Assembly (NCBI GenBank): GCA_017509715.1
Contig: JAFWOU010000018.1
Span: 59,400 to 123,399 of the forward strand
Length of the DNA: 64,000 nt
Direction of reading: 5' to 3'
Source: Paludibacteraceae bacterium
GTDB lineage: Bacteria > Bacteroidota > Bacteroidia > Bacteroidales > Paludibacteraceae
Part shown: positions 44,356-52,735 of the stretch, piece by piece
Layout: every line of letters starts with the position of its first letter
Position numbering within the stretch: the stretch's first letter is position 1
The notes under the pieces: model-generated
Database searches by the model: none
Told to the model about the DNA's origin: nothing
What the model saw: only the letters and a program-made list of their open reading frames with translations
Program-made: the position numbers and the translations under genes

Positions 44356-46077
44356 ATGAAAACACTAAATAAAATAGCCTTTGTACTTTGTACATTGTTC
44401 CTTTGTACATCCTGTGACAGTTTTCTTAACCATGATGTGCCGCAGGCAACGCTGAGCGAGGATCAGGTAAATGATCCGTTATATATCGATAATATCTGTA
44501 TCTCCGCTTATGCTATCTTCATCTCCGCAGAAGATATCAACTCGTCTTTCTCGATGTGGAACTTTGATGTCCGCTCCGACGACGCATACAAAGGCGGTAT
44601 CTCGGAGAACGACGGCGATGTCTTCCATCAGTTAGAGGTAAGTCAGGGTATTCTGACCACCAACTGGAATATCAACGACATGTGGGTGCGTCTGTATAAC
44701 TGCCTGAGCCGTGTGAACGCCGCCATCGCTGCGTTGGACGCTATGGATGACAGCTATAAGCTCAAAGCGCAACGTCTGGGCGAGATGAAGTTCTTGCGTG
44801 CGTATGGTCATTTCTTGCTCAAACGGTTGTACAAGAATATCCCCTTTGTCATGGATCCGCTGATGAAACAGGCGGACTATAACGAGTTGAGCAACACCAA
44901 ATATACCAATGACGAAGGATGGCAACTTATTGCCGATGACCTTGAATATGCGTACAGCGTATTACCTGCTACCCAGGCGGACAAAGGCCGTCCGACGCAG
45001 GCGTCAGCAGCTGCATTGCTGGCGAAGGTGTATCTGTATAAGGCTTACCGTCAGGACGATCCCGCTTCGCATCAGGTGACCGAGATCAACCGTGACGATT
45101 TGGCAAAAGTGCTTCAATATACCGAGGAGGGTATCTATACCGCCGGCGGTTATGGCTTGGAGGATGATTTCCATAATAACTTCCGTCCGGAGCCGCAATA
45201 TGAGAACGGCAAGGAGAGTCTTTGGGCGATGCAATACTCGACCAACGACGGTACGAACTTGGGTAACTGTAACTGGTCTTACGGCTTGATGGTACCGGGT
45301 ATCGAAGGCGTGACGGACGGCGGTTGCGATTTCTACAAACCGAGCCAGAACCTCGTAAACGCTTTCCGTACCAACGCCGAAGGGCTGCCCTTCATCGACA
45401 CGTTCAACGACAAGGATTTCGATGCTTCTACCGACAATGCTGACCCCCGTCTGTGGCTGACGGTAGGTATAGCCGGTTTCCCGTATGAGTTCAACCCGAA
45501 CCTGATCATGAGCCGTACGCATAACTGGAGCCGTTCCAACGGTCTGTATGGTTATCACGTGACGCTGAAGCACAATGTCGATCCCGAGAGCGGTTATCTC
45601 ATCCGTTCCGCCCTGTGGTTCGGTACGCCGATGAACCGTATCGTGGTTCGCTATGCAGACGTGCTGCTGATGCGTGCCGAAGCCATGGCTCAACTGGGAC
45701 GTGACGCAGAAGCAATCGAACTGGTTAACCAGCTACGCAACCGCGCATCGCGCAGTATAGGCATGCTCGCCGGATATGACACCAACTACGGAGCCAAGAT
45801 CCGCGTCAAACCCTATACCGACCATTCCAACGCGCTTGCCAAAGTCAAAATGGAGCGCCGTCTGGAACTGGCGATGGAGAGCGAGCGGTTCTTCGACCTC
45901 GTGCGTTGGGGCGAAGCCGAGCAGGTGATCAACAAATACTATGTGGAGGAAGCCAACGACTGCCGTATCTACACCTCTGCCCATTTCACCGCCAACAAAA
46001 ACGAGTATCTGCCTATCCCTCATGAGCAGGTATCCGCTTCCAACGGTCATTACAAACAAAACATAGGAGGATGGTAA
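44356..46077 (+). CDS. SusD/RagB-like outer-membrane glycan-binding lipoprotein
   Basis: 573 residues. Signal peptide with lipobox ending in TSC (Cys about 21), then the SusD alpha-helical fold: NDMWVRLYNCLSRVNAAI, KFLRAYGHFLLKRLYKNIPFV, ASAAALLAKVYLYKAYR, and the C-terminal VRYADVLLMRAEAMAQLG and ERRLELAMESERFFDLVRWGE blocks. Acts as the lid of the SusC barrel. The hydrophobic core of the signal peptide (AFVLCTLFLCT) is encoded by a copy of the TTTGTACTTTGTACATTG repeat (44380-44412), and the first 20 bp after the ATG are nearly identical to those of the next gene. Confidence 0.94.
   Translation: MKTLNKIAFVLCTLFLCTSCDSFLNHDVPQATLSEDQVNDPLYIDNICISAYAIFISAEDINSSFSMWNFDVRSDDAYKGGISENDGDVFHQLEVSQGILTTNWNINDMWVRLYNCLSRVNAAIAALDAMDDSYKLKAQRLGEMKFLRAYGHFLLKRLYKNIPFVMDPLMKQADYNELSNTKYTNDEGWQLIADDLEYAYSVLPATQADKGRPTQASAAALLAKVYLYKAYRQDDPASHQVTEINRDDLAKVLQYTEEGIYTAGGYGLEDDFHNNFRPEPQYENGKESLWAMQYSTNDGTNLGNCNWSYGLMVPGIEGVTDGGCDFYKPSQNLVNAFRTNAEGLPFIDTFNDKDFDASTDNADPRLWLTVGIAGFPYEFNPNLIMSRTHNWSRSNGLYGYHVTLKHNVDPESGYLIRSALWFGTPMNRIVVRYADVLLMRAEAMAQLGRDAEAIELVNQLRNRASRSIGMLAGYDTNYGAKIRVKPYTDHSNALAKVKMERRLELAMESERFFDLVRWGEAEQVINKYYVEEANDCRIYTSAHFTANKNEYLPIPHEQVSASNGHYKQNIGGW
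44380..44412 (+). repeat. TTTGTAC-family repeat forming a signal-peptide core (susD-like)
   Basis: 33 bp; forward orientation of the family that is inserted in reverse in dxs, thrS and murF-alr. Confidence 0.88.
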
Positions 46078-46103
46078 TGAATAATGAATAATGAATAATG
46101 TAA
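46076..46103. repeat. Short repeat, AATAATG(A) family
   Basis: Four AATGAAT/AATAATG units directly at the stop of the susD-like gene. Confidence 0.75.
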
Positions 46104-46137
46104 AAATCGTGCCCGTAAGGGCTAAGAATATTTCGTT

Positions 46138-47526
46138 ATGAAAACACTAAATAAAATAGTACTTTGTACATTGTCCCTTTGTACCTTATTGGCTTCCTGC
46201 CAGAAACATGACAATCCGTTCAATGTCGATGGAGACTGCCTTATTGACTCACTGGTACTGGATGAGATATATCCGGGCGTAGTGGACCACGCTTCGGCCA
46301 CGGTCACAGTAGCTGTGCCTGAAGTACACGACGACCATCTGATGACCCTCACTACGCTCCGTCTCTCTGCGGGAGCAAAGGCTACGCCCGCTCAAGGCGC
46401 TCAGGTGAATATGACCTCTCCGATAGTAATACATGTAGAGAATGGCAATGTCTATCGCGATTATAAAGTGCGTGTGAAACACGATGAGGCCCGTATCCTC
46501 TCCTTCACGCTCAATGAGCTCTACGTAGGTATCATTGACCAAGTGGCTCACACCATCACCGTCTCTGTACCTATCGGAACGGATATCAAAACCATGATCC
46601 CGAATATCAAGACTACCGACGGCGCAACCGTATCGCCGAGTTCCGGTATGCCTTGTGATTTCTCCAATCCCGTGGACTTCACCGTGACCTACAACACGGC
46701 TTCCACTACCTATAAGGTAACTGTCAAAGAAAAGGGTAACCCCGTGGTGCTCTATTTAGGTTTGGCTCAGACGGCGGCGCAACTCAATCCCGAGGAGCAA
46801 GAGGCGGTCAACTGGCTGCTTGCCAATGTGGAGAACTCAGACTATGCTTCCTTCGCTGATCTGGCTGCCGGACGAGTAGTGATGAAGGATTGCAAAGTAA
46901 TCTGGTGGCATTTCCATAAGGACGGCGGACTGGAAGGCAAGGGTGCCTTTGAGGCTAACGCTCCCGAAGCAGTCGATTATACCGTGCTCGACAAACTCAA
47001 AGAGTTCTACCATGCCGGTGGATCGTTCCTGCTGACCCGTTATGCGGTGAACCTGCCGTACTATTTAGGCGAAGCAGAGTGCTTCCCGAATAATGCATGG
47101 GGCGGTAAGGAGTCCGATGCAGAGCGCGTAGGCAGTCCGTGGGAGTTCGCTATCACCGGTCATACCGACCATGCCCTCTGGCAGAACCTGACCATGAACC
47201 CCTCAGCGCTGGATCACGTCTATACTTGTGACGAGGGTTATAAGATCACGAACTCTACCGCACAATACCATATCGGCTCCGACTGGGGTGGCTACGCGGA
47301 TCGCGACGTCTTCCACGAGAAGACCGGCGCTTACGACATCGCCGGTGGCGCGGACGCAGTAGTGGCTTGGGAGTTCCGCAAGACTGCTGAACACGGTGCT
47401 ATCATCTGCATCGGATCGGGTTGCTACGACTGGTACACCGCCGCTGACCCCAGCGAGTACACCTCGTATTACCATGCCAACGTGGCTAAGATAACCGAAA
47501 ATGCGTTTAATTACCTAAAGCAATAA
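46138..47526 (+). CDS. DUF4960-type surface glycan-binding lipoprotein
   Basis: 462 residues. Lipobox LLASC (Cys about 21). Residues 25-200 hold two similar beta domains (ILSFTLNELYVGIIDQVAHT and the earlier SLVLDEIYPGVVDHASAT), resembling DUF5018-type repeats; residues 205-462 match DUF4960 (VIWWHFHKDGG, SFLLTRYAVNLPYYLGEAE, GAIICIGSGCYDWY). The corresponding protein of the B. thetaiotaomicron levan locus (BT1761) is a surface levan-binding protein, so the same role is inferred. The signal-peptide core is encoded by a TTTGTAC-family repeat (46159-46187). Confidence 0.85.
   Translation: MKTLNKIVLCTLSLCTLLASCQKHDNPFNVDGDCLIDSLVLDEIYPGVVDHASATVTVAVPEVHDDHLMTLTTLRLSAGAKATPAQGAQVNMTSPIVIHVENGNVYRDYKVRVKHDEARILSFTLNELYVGIIDQVAHTITVSVPIGTDIKTMIPNIKTTDGATVSPSSGMPCDFSNPVDFTVTYNTASTTYKVTVKEKGNPVVLYLGLAQTAAQLNPEEQEAVNWLLANVENSDYASFADLAAGRVVMKDCKVIWWHFHKDGGLEGKGAFEANAPEAVDYTVLDKLKEFYHAGGSFLLTRYAVNLPYYLGEAECFPNNAWGGKESDAERVGSPWEFAITGHTDHALWQNLTMNPSALDHVYTCDEGYKITNSTAQYHIGSDWGGYADRDVFHEKTGAYDIAGGADAVVAWEFRKTAEHGAIICIGSGCYDWYTAADPSEYTSYYHANVAKITENAFNYLKQ
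46159..46187 (+). repeat. TTTGTAC-family repeat forming a signal-peptide core (DUF4960 gene)
   Basis: 29 bp; codes for VLCTLSLCTL. Confidence 0.88.
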
Positions 47527-47532
47527 TACGTT

Positions 47533-49161
47533 ATGAAAACCAAGAAAATCATATCCTTTGTACTTTGTACATTGTCCCTTTGTACCTTCCTGACTTCCTG
47601 TCAGGAGAATATTCCGCCCGAGCAAAAGGACTGGGAGAATATCACTACCTATTTCAATGCGTCGGATGAGTCGGGGACGACTACCTACTATATTCCTTCC
47701 GCAGGTTCTGTAGGTGACCCGTTGCCTTTCTTCGACCCGGTAGCGAAGGATTACAAGATCCTTTACCTCCATAATTTCGAGCAGAACCTGGAGGAGACCT
47801 TCCACCCCTTGTGGGGCATCCGTACTACCGATTGTGCTACCTATACCTCTATGGGCGAAGTGCTGCCTACCGGTCGCGCCGGAGAGCAGGATGCAGCCCT
47901 CGGTACCGGATGCATCGTCTATGACGAAGCGCAGAAACTGTACTATATCTACTACACGGGTGAGCGTTACAAACCCGCTGCGGACGAAGACCGCCAAGTC
48001 GTTATGCGTGCCACTTCTCCGGACTTTAAGACATGGACCAAAGATCCGCTCTTCCGTCTGCGCGGAGGGGACTACGGATATAGCACGCTCAATTTCCGCG
48101 ATCCGTATATCTGGAAGATGGAGGACGGCTATCATATGATCGTTGCCACCAAACCGATGCCTGCGGGTTCGCGTGCCGAAGATAAAGACGGCTGCTTTGC
48201 CGAGTTCTTCTCTACCGACCTGCAGACCTGGGAGCACAAAGGTGTCTTCGCCAAGATGGTTTGGGATCGTTTCCTCGAATGCCCCAATGTCTTCCAAATG
48301 GGTGACTGGTGGTATCTGACCTATAGCGATATGAGTGCCTTTGAGCGCCGTGTGCACTATCTCAAAGGACGTACGATCAGCGAACTCAAATCCGCTACTG
48401 CGCCCCATTGGCCCGACAGCAAAGAGGGCGCATTGGACGGTCGTGCTTTCTATGCCGGCAATACTGCCTCCGACGGTACCGACCGCTATATATGGGGATG
48501 GTGTCCCGAGCGTCGCGGTAAGGACAATACAGATATCAGTCAGGATGCCGAGCCTAAGTGGGGAGGTACCATGGTCGTGCATCGTCTCATGCAGCGCGAG
48601 GATGGTACGCTCTATACGGCGGAGGTGCCTGCTATCCGTACCAAATACAACCAAACGGCTACCCTCAAACCCGTGAAGAAATGGGGTGAGGAAGAGGGTA
48701 ATCTCACCATTGCGGACGATGTTTACTCCATGAAGGCTTATAGCTCCGTCATGTTCAACACCCTCGGCTACCACAACCATATATCCATGACCGTCACCAC
48801 CGCTGACAAAGCCGACCGTTTCGGCATCTCCTTCGTCCGCGGCGACCGCAAAGACGGCGACAAGACCTACGAGAAATACTACAGCATCATGGTCTGCCCC
48901 AACGGCAATAATAACTATATCCGTTTCGAAGAGGAGCAGGGCAAATGGGAACTCAAAGGTGGCGGCAGCTATCCTTTCCCAATTCCTGCGGACAGAACGT
49001 ATAATATCAACATCTATACCGACAACTCCGTGCTTGTAATGTATATCAACGACGTGCTCACTTATACCCAGCGTATCTATGGCATCCAGCGCAACTGCTG
49101 GTCTGTCAACTGCTACGAAGGCGCAATGACCGTCAAAGATATCCAACTTAAACAATATTAA
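47533..49161 (+). CDS. GH32-related beta-fructosidase lipoprotein, divergent nucleophile motif
   Basis: 542 residues. Lipobox FLTSC (Cys about 23) followed by acidic residues, suggesting a surface lipoprotein. Five-bladed propeller motifs: GDPLPF at 61-66 in place of WMNDPNG (Asp62 as presumed nucleophile), FRDPY with Asp190 as transition-state stabiliser, and ECPNVF with Glu249 as acid/base. A C-terminal beta-sandwich (about 370-542) of DUF4975 type follows. Probably cleaves fructan at the surface or periplasm; specificity not visible. Paralogue of the gene at 50187. Signal-peptide core FVLCTLSLCTF from a TTTGTAC-family repeat (47557-47589). Confidence 0.82.
   Translation: MKTKKIISFVLCTLSLCTFLTSCQENIPPEQKDWENITTYFNASDESGTTTYYIPSAGSVGDPLPFFDPVAKDYKILYLHNFEQNLEETFHPLWGIRTTDCATYTSMGEVLPTGRAGEQDAALGTGCIVYDEAQKLYYIYYTGERYKPAADEDRQVVMRATSPDFKTWTKDPLFRLRGGDYGYSTLNFRDPYIWKMEDGYHMIVATKPMPAGSRAEDKDGCFAEFFSTDLQTWEHKGVFAKMVWDRFLECPNVFQMGDWWYLTYSDMSAFERRVHYLKGRTISELKSATAPHWPDSKEGALDGRAFYAGNTASDGTDRYIWGWCPERRGKDNTDISQDAEPKWGGTMVVHRLMQREDGTLYTAEVPAIRTKYNQTATLKPVKKWGEEEGNLTIADDVYSMKAYSSVMFNTLGYHNHISMTVTTADKADRFGISFVRGDRKDGDKTYEKYYSIMVCPNGNNNYIRFEEEQGKWELKGGGSYPFPIPADRTYNINIYTDNSVLVMYINDVLTYTQRIYGIQRNCWSVNCYEGAMTVKDIQLKQY
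47557..47589 (+). repeat. TTTGTAC-family repeat forming a signal-peptide core (GH32-type gene)
   Basis: 33 bp, differing from 44380-44412 at few positions. Confidence 0.88.
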
Positions 49162-49295
49162 TTATTAACCCAATTTATGAAGTTTCGTGCTAGCCGAGTG
49201 TAAGCTGGCTTACGCCAACTTATAGATCGTTTGAACAACGTGAAATAAGAACTCGGTGAAGCCGAAACTCCAGAATTTTAAATTTTTTTAAAATT
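49162..49295. other. Intergenic stretch with a hairpin and a dispersed element
   Basis: GTAAGC/GCTTAC hairpin near 49201-49214, and an ATCGTTTGAACAACGTGAAA segment at about 49227 that reappears as ATCGTTCGAGCAAAGCGAGA at about 56537. No ORF. Confidence 0.5.
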
Positions 49296-50141
49296 ATGAA
49301 GAAGATTTCTCTTATTGCGCTCTTCGCAGCGCTGGTAATGAGTGTTAACGCTACCGACATCTGGACCGGTTCAAAACATGTTTCGTGGTCTGAAGGTGGT
49401 CTGCAGATTGCAGCCGATCAGTTCGCAGCGGCTCAACCCGGCAACTTAATTAAAGTGCACTTCACCGGTGCTACTGATGGTATTGAGTTCAAAGTGATGA
49501 ACGAGCATTTTGACCACCTGGCAGGTAGCCGTGAGGCTGCGTGGATCGATGGTGACGGCGCTTTCGAGCAGTTCCTTACCCAGACCGCAGTGGATAGCCT
49601 CAAAGCCTATGGCCTCGAAATCATCGGCGCTAACTTCACTTGCACGAAGGTAGAACTTCTTGAGAGCAAAACCCTCAAGGATGGTTTTACTGTTTGGACC
49701 GGTTTCTTCTGGGCGGACAATTGGACCACGCTCGAACTCTACTATAACGGCTATGCAGGTGTAGATTTCAGCAATGCCACCGCACTCCGCATCTATTCGG
49801 AGGCTAACCGCTCGGATTTTGTGATCAACATCAAGGAGAACTGGGAAGCTGAAGGCCAGATTGCAGACCAAACTGCCATGACCCCAGGTGAGGGCTACAT
49901 GGAACTCCCGCTGACTGATGAACTCCGTAACCGTCTGGCGAATGCCGGTCACTGGATGATTCAGTTCAACAAAGAGGGAGGTGCTCCATTCAACGTAACC
50001 GACATCGTGCTTGTTGGCGATTTCTCAACTGCTATCAGCAACACTGCTGTAGAGAGCGAGGCTGTTAAGTGCTTCGAGAACGGACAACTCGTGATCATCA
50101 AGAATGGTGTTAAGTACAACGCCCTCGGCGCACAGCTCTAA
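49296..50141 (+). CDS. Secreted WTGxFW-module protein with C-terminal tag
   Basis: 281 residues. Signal peptide (cleavage after VNA). Two beta-rich modules: one opening DIWTGSKHVSWSEGGLQIAA and another opening VWTGFFWADNWTTLELYYNG with SEANRSDFVINI and QFNKEGGAPFNVTDIVLVG. Ends in the tag CFENGQLVIIKNGVKYNALG. Not a family I can name; the aromatic-rich modules and position between two GH32 genes suggest a fructan-binding role (inference). Paralogue of 51817-52716. A 7 bp stem-loop (50155-50175) follows. Confidence 0.75.
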   Translation: MKKISLIALFAALVMSVNATDIWTGSKHVSWSEGGLQIAADQFAAAQPGNLIKVHFTGATDGIEFKVMNEHFDHLAGSREAAWIDGDGAFEQFLTQTAVDSLKAYGLEIIGANFTCTKVELLESKTLKDGFTVWTGFFWADNWTTLELYYNGYAGVDFSNATALRIYSEANRSDFVINIKENWEAEGQIADQTAMTPGEGYMELPLTDELRNRLANAGHWMIQFNKEGGAPFNVTDIVLVGDFSTAISNTAVESEAVKCFENGQLVIIKNGVKYNALGAQL

Positions 50142-50154
50142 TCCTTTTACGGTT

Positions 50155-50175
50155 CGGGAGGCTGATACCCTCCCG
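50155..50175 (+). other. Intercistronic stem-loop
   Basis: CGGGAGG / CCTCCCG with loop CTGATAC between the stop and the next start. No T-run, so more likely an mRNA processing or stability element than a terminator. Confidence 0.5.
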
Positions 50176-50186
50176 GGCTGACTATT

Positions 50187-51788
50187 ATGAAAAGACTCTT
50201 ACTCATAATTCCCCTTTGCTGTCTCGCTCTCTTGGTAGGAGCTCAGAACGGCTATTACTACCAACCTGCACAAGGTTGGTGCGGAGACCCCATGCCTTTC
50301 TATGACGAGTCTGCCGGAGAGTTCCGCGTGTATTATCTGCAGGAATACCGGCCGAACGACTGGGCTACCTACCATCCTGTACACATGATTTCCACCACTG
50401 ATTTCGTCAATTATGGAGAGAGTGGAGTAGTGCTTCCTACCGGCAACCGGTGGGCGCAGGATGCGGCTATCGGTACCGGGTCGGTTATCAAGGCGCATAC
50501 GGGTACCTATTATTTCTACTACACCGGCAATAAATACCAGCCCTCAGAGTCTGAATGCCGTCAGGTGGTCATGTGTGCCACCTCCACCGATGGCATCAAC
50601 TGGACCAAGACCTCTTTCCGTCTTGCCCCGGATACATGGTACTACTACCATGACGATTTTCGTGATCCGGAGGTCTTCCGTACCGAGGATGGTGTCTATC
50701 ACATGCTCATTGCTACCGGCAAAGACGGCAGGAACGTCTTAGCCCACTTTACCTCTTCGGACTGCTATAACTGGACTCACAAAGGAATCTTTATGACGAC
50801 CTTGTGGGATCGTTTCTACGAGTGTCCTAATGTGTTCAAGATGGGTAACTACTGGTATCTGGTCTACAGCGAACTGCATCGGGAGATCCGCCGCGTGCAG
50901 TATTTTAAAGCTACTACTTTTGCCGGCTTGGCGGCTTGTACGGCGAATGATAACCCTGTCTGGCCGGATGACCACGAGGGTTATCTGGATTCCCGTGGCT
51001 TCTATGCCGGTAAGACCGCTTCCGACGGTACCAACCGGTATATGTGGGGGTGGTGCCCCACGCGGCGGGAGGATAACAACACCGCCGTCAATAATGACAA
51101 TGGTGAACCCGACTGGGCGGGTACATTGGTGGCGCATCACCTTATCCAGCATGACGATGGATCACTCACTTTGGGTGAAATCGAAAGCGTGCGTAATTGG
51201 TTCAACGACGATGTGGAGGTATCCACGACCTCTGCTTCACTCGCGGCAGGAGGATCGCTCGCGCTGCCCTCACTCAGCGACAAGACCCACCTCTCTTTCA
51301 CCGTCACAGCGAGCTCCGCACAAACGAAATTCGGTGTCTCCGTAGCCAAAGAGTCTTGGTCTAACCGCTATTACTCCATCATCGTCAACCCCGAAGCGAA
51401 CAACAGAGCGAAAGTGAACTTCGAGCAAGAGGGCCCCGATGCTATGGGCTTCATACCCTATATAGACGGCTATTTCTTCTCGCAACCTACCGACCGCGTC
51501 TATCATATAGACATCTATATCGACCGCTCGGTTCTTGTGCTCTATATCAACAATCAGGTATGCTACACCAACCGTATATACGGCCTTCAGAACAAACCTT
51601 GGACAATCCGTTGTTATAATGGCTCTGTCCAGATAACCGACATCCGACAGCAGGTTAATGATCCTAACCAAACGACCGATCTTTCCGTAGTGGAGAGAAA
51701 AGAAAGTGCCTCCAAACGTCTTGAGAACGGTCAGTTGATTATCTACCGCGACGGACTTAAATACACCTCTATGGGACAAAAACTTTAA
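50187..51788 (+). CDS. GH32-related beta-fructosidase, secreted, with C-terminal tag
   Basis: 533 residues. Signal peptide ending VGAQ (no lipobox Cys at the usual place). Motifs: GDPMPFYD with Asp34, FRDPEVF with Asp160, ECPNVFKMG with Glu212. C-terminal beta-sandwich of DUF4975 type with DIYIDRSVLVLYINN and NRIYGLQNKPWTIRCYNGSV, as in the 47533 protein. Ends in the tag RLENGQLIIYRDGLKYTSMG. The two differ most in export: lipoprotein versus tagged secreted form, which suggests two cell locations for similar enzymes (inference). Confidence 0.82.
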   Translation: MKRLLLIIPLCCLALLVGAQNGYYYQPAQGWCGDPMPFYDESAGEFRVYYLQEYRPNDWATYHPVHMISTTDFVNYGESGVVLPTGNRWAQDAAIGTGSVIKAHTGTYYFYYTGNKYQPSESECRQVVMCATSTDGINWTKTSFRLAPDTWYYYHDDFRDPEVFRTEDGVYHMLIATGKDGRNVLAHFTSSDCYNWTHKGIFMTTLWDRFYECPNVFKMGNYWYLVYSELHREIRRVQYFKATTFAGLAACTANDNPVWPDDHEGYLDSRGFYAGKTASDGTNRYMWGWCPTRREDNNTAVNNDNGEPDWAGTLVAHHLIQHDDGSLTLGEIESVRNWFNDDVEVSTTSASLAAGGSLALPSLSDKTHLSFTVTASSAQTKFGVSVAKESWSNRYYSIIVNPEANNRAKVNFEQEGPDAMGFIPYIDGYFFSQPTDRVYHIDIYIDRSVLVLYINNQVCYTNRIYGLQNKPWTIRCYNGSVQITDIRQQVNDPNQTTDLSVVERKESASKRLENGQLIIYRDGLKYTSMGQKL

Positions 51789-51816
51789 TATTCACCAATA
51801 AAAAACACAAACAGTT

Positions 51817-52716
51817 ATGAAAACAAAAATTTTTGTATTGGCTGCCCTTTTGATGGCAAGCTTGACTAATTTAAGGGCAGATGAAACTTGCACGAGGATA
51901 TATGGTGATGAAGATTATAGCGCGAATACGGCTATATCATACGCGCCTGATGGGACGCTCTTTCTTAATGCGAGTAATTTCTCCTCTGCCGTCGTAGGTA
52001 ACGCAATAAAAATATATGGTTTTAATACTGGAGGTGGTGCGCATAAATTATATTTAGGCGAATATGATAAACCTCTTCCTGGTAGCGATTTTAGAAATCC
52101 AAGTAATATTAATGACGATCGAGTCCTGTTTTATATAACTGAAGATATGTTAAGCGCTATCAAATCGGAACATTTAAGAGTGTACGGTGAAGGTATTTCT
52201 GTTAATCGTGTGGAAATTTGCGATGGTAAAGCAGGTGCTCTTAAATTCGGCAAAACGATCTGGACTGGCTATTTCTGGATGGATGATTCATGGTCTTTGG
52301 AGATATACAAAGAGGCTTTTGCTTCTATAGATTTTAGCAAATATGGCAAGATGCGTATCTACTATGAGGCAAATCGTACTGATTTCTTGATGCGTCTGTT
52401 TACGAAATTTGGTGCTGAGGGAGAAGATGATTATGATGACGGAACCAGTATTAAATTAGCCGGTTCTGAATTAGATAATCATATGGAAGTACACGCCGGA
52501 GGAGTAACTCCCGAACGAATCTACCTGACGCCTACCTACGTGGATATACCATTGACGGAGACTATAAAAACATATTTGAGTACAAAAGATGAAGATCACG
52601 GTTCTTCATTATTTATCAAATGTAACAAGGAAAGTGGCGCAGCCTTTAACGTGACCGATGTCGTTCTTCTGCCTATCAGTCCCGAAGATTGTTCAAACTG
52701 CTTCTATGTTTATTAA
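51817..52716 (+). CDS. Secreted WTGxFW-module protein, untagged paralogue
   Basis: 299 residues. Signal peptide ending NLRA. The second half (IWTGYFWMDDSWSLEIYKEA, YYEANRTDFLMRLF, CNKESGAAFNVTDVVLLP) is clearly related to the 49296 protein; the first half is also alike in layout. It lacks the C-terminal tag and ends CSNCFYVY with two cysteines. The coding DNA is markedly more AT-rich than its neighbours, hinting at separate acquisition or relaxed codon use. Same inferred fructan-binding role. Confidence 0.7.
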   Translation: MKTKIFVLAALLMASLTNLRADETCTRIYGDEDYSANTAISYAPDGTLFLNASNFSSAVVGNAIKIYGFNTGGGAHKLYLGEYDKPLPGSDFRNPSNINDDRVLFYITEDMLSAIKSEHLRVYGEGISVNRVEICDGKAGALKFGKTIWTGYFWMDDSWSLEIYKEAFASIDFSKYGKMRIYYEANRTDFLMRLFTKFGAEGEDDYDDGTSIKLAGSELDNHMEVHAGGVTPERIYLTPTYVDIPLTETIKTYLSTKDEDHGSSLFIKCNKESGAAFNVTDVVLLPISPEDCSNCFYVY

Positions 52717-52735
52717 TCACATAAAAATACATTCT

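Noticed and set aside
47515..49155. 546-codon antisense frame across the GH32-type gene
   Set aside because: No recognisable domain; the sense strand has lipobox and catalytic motifs.
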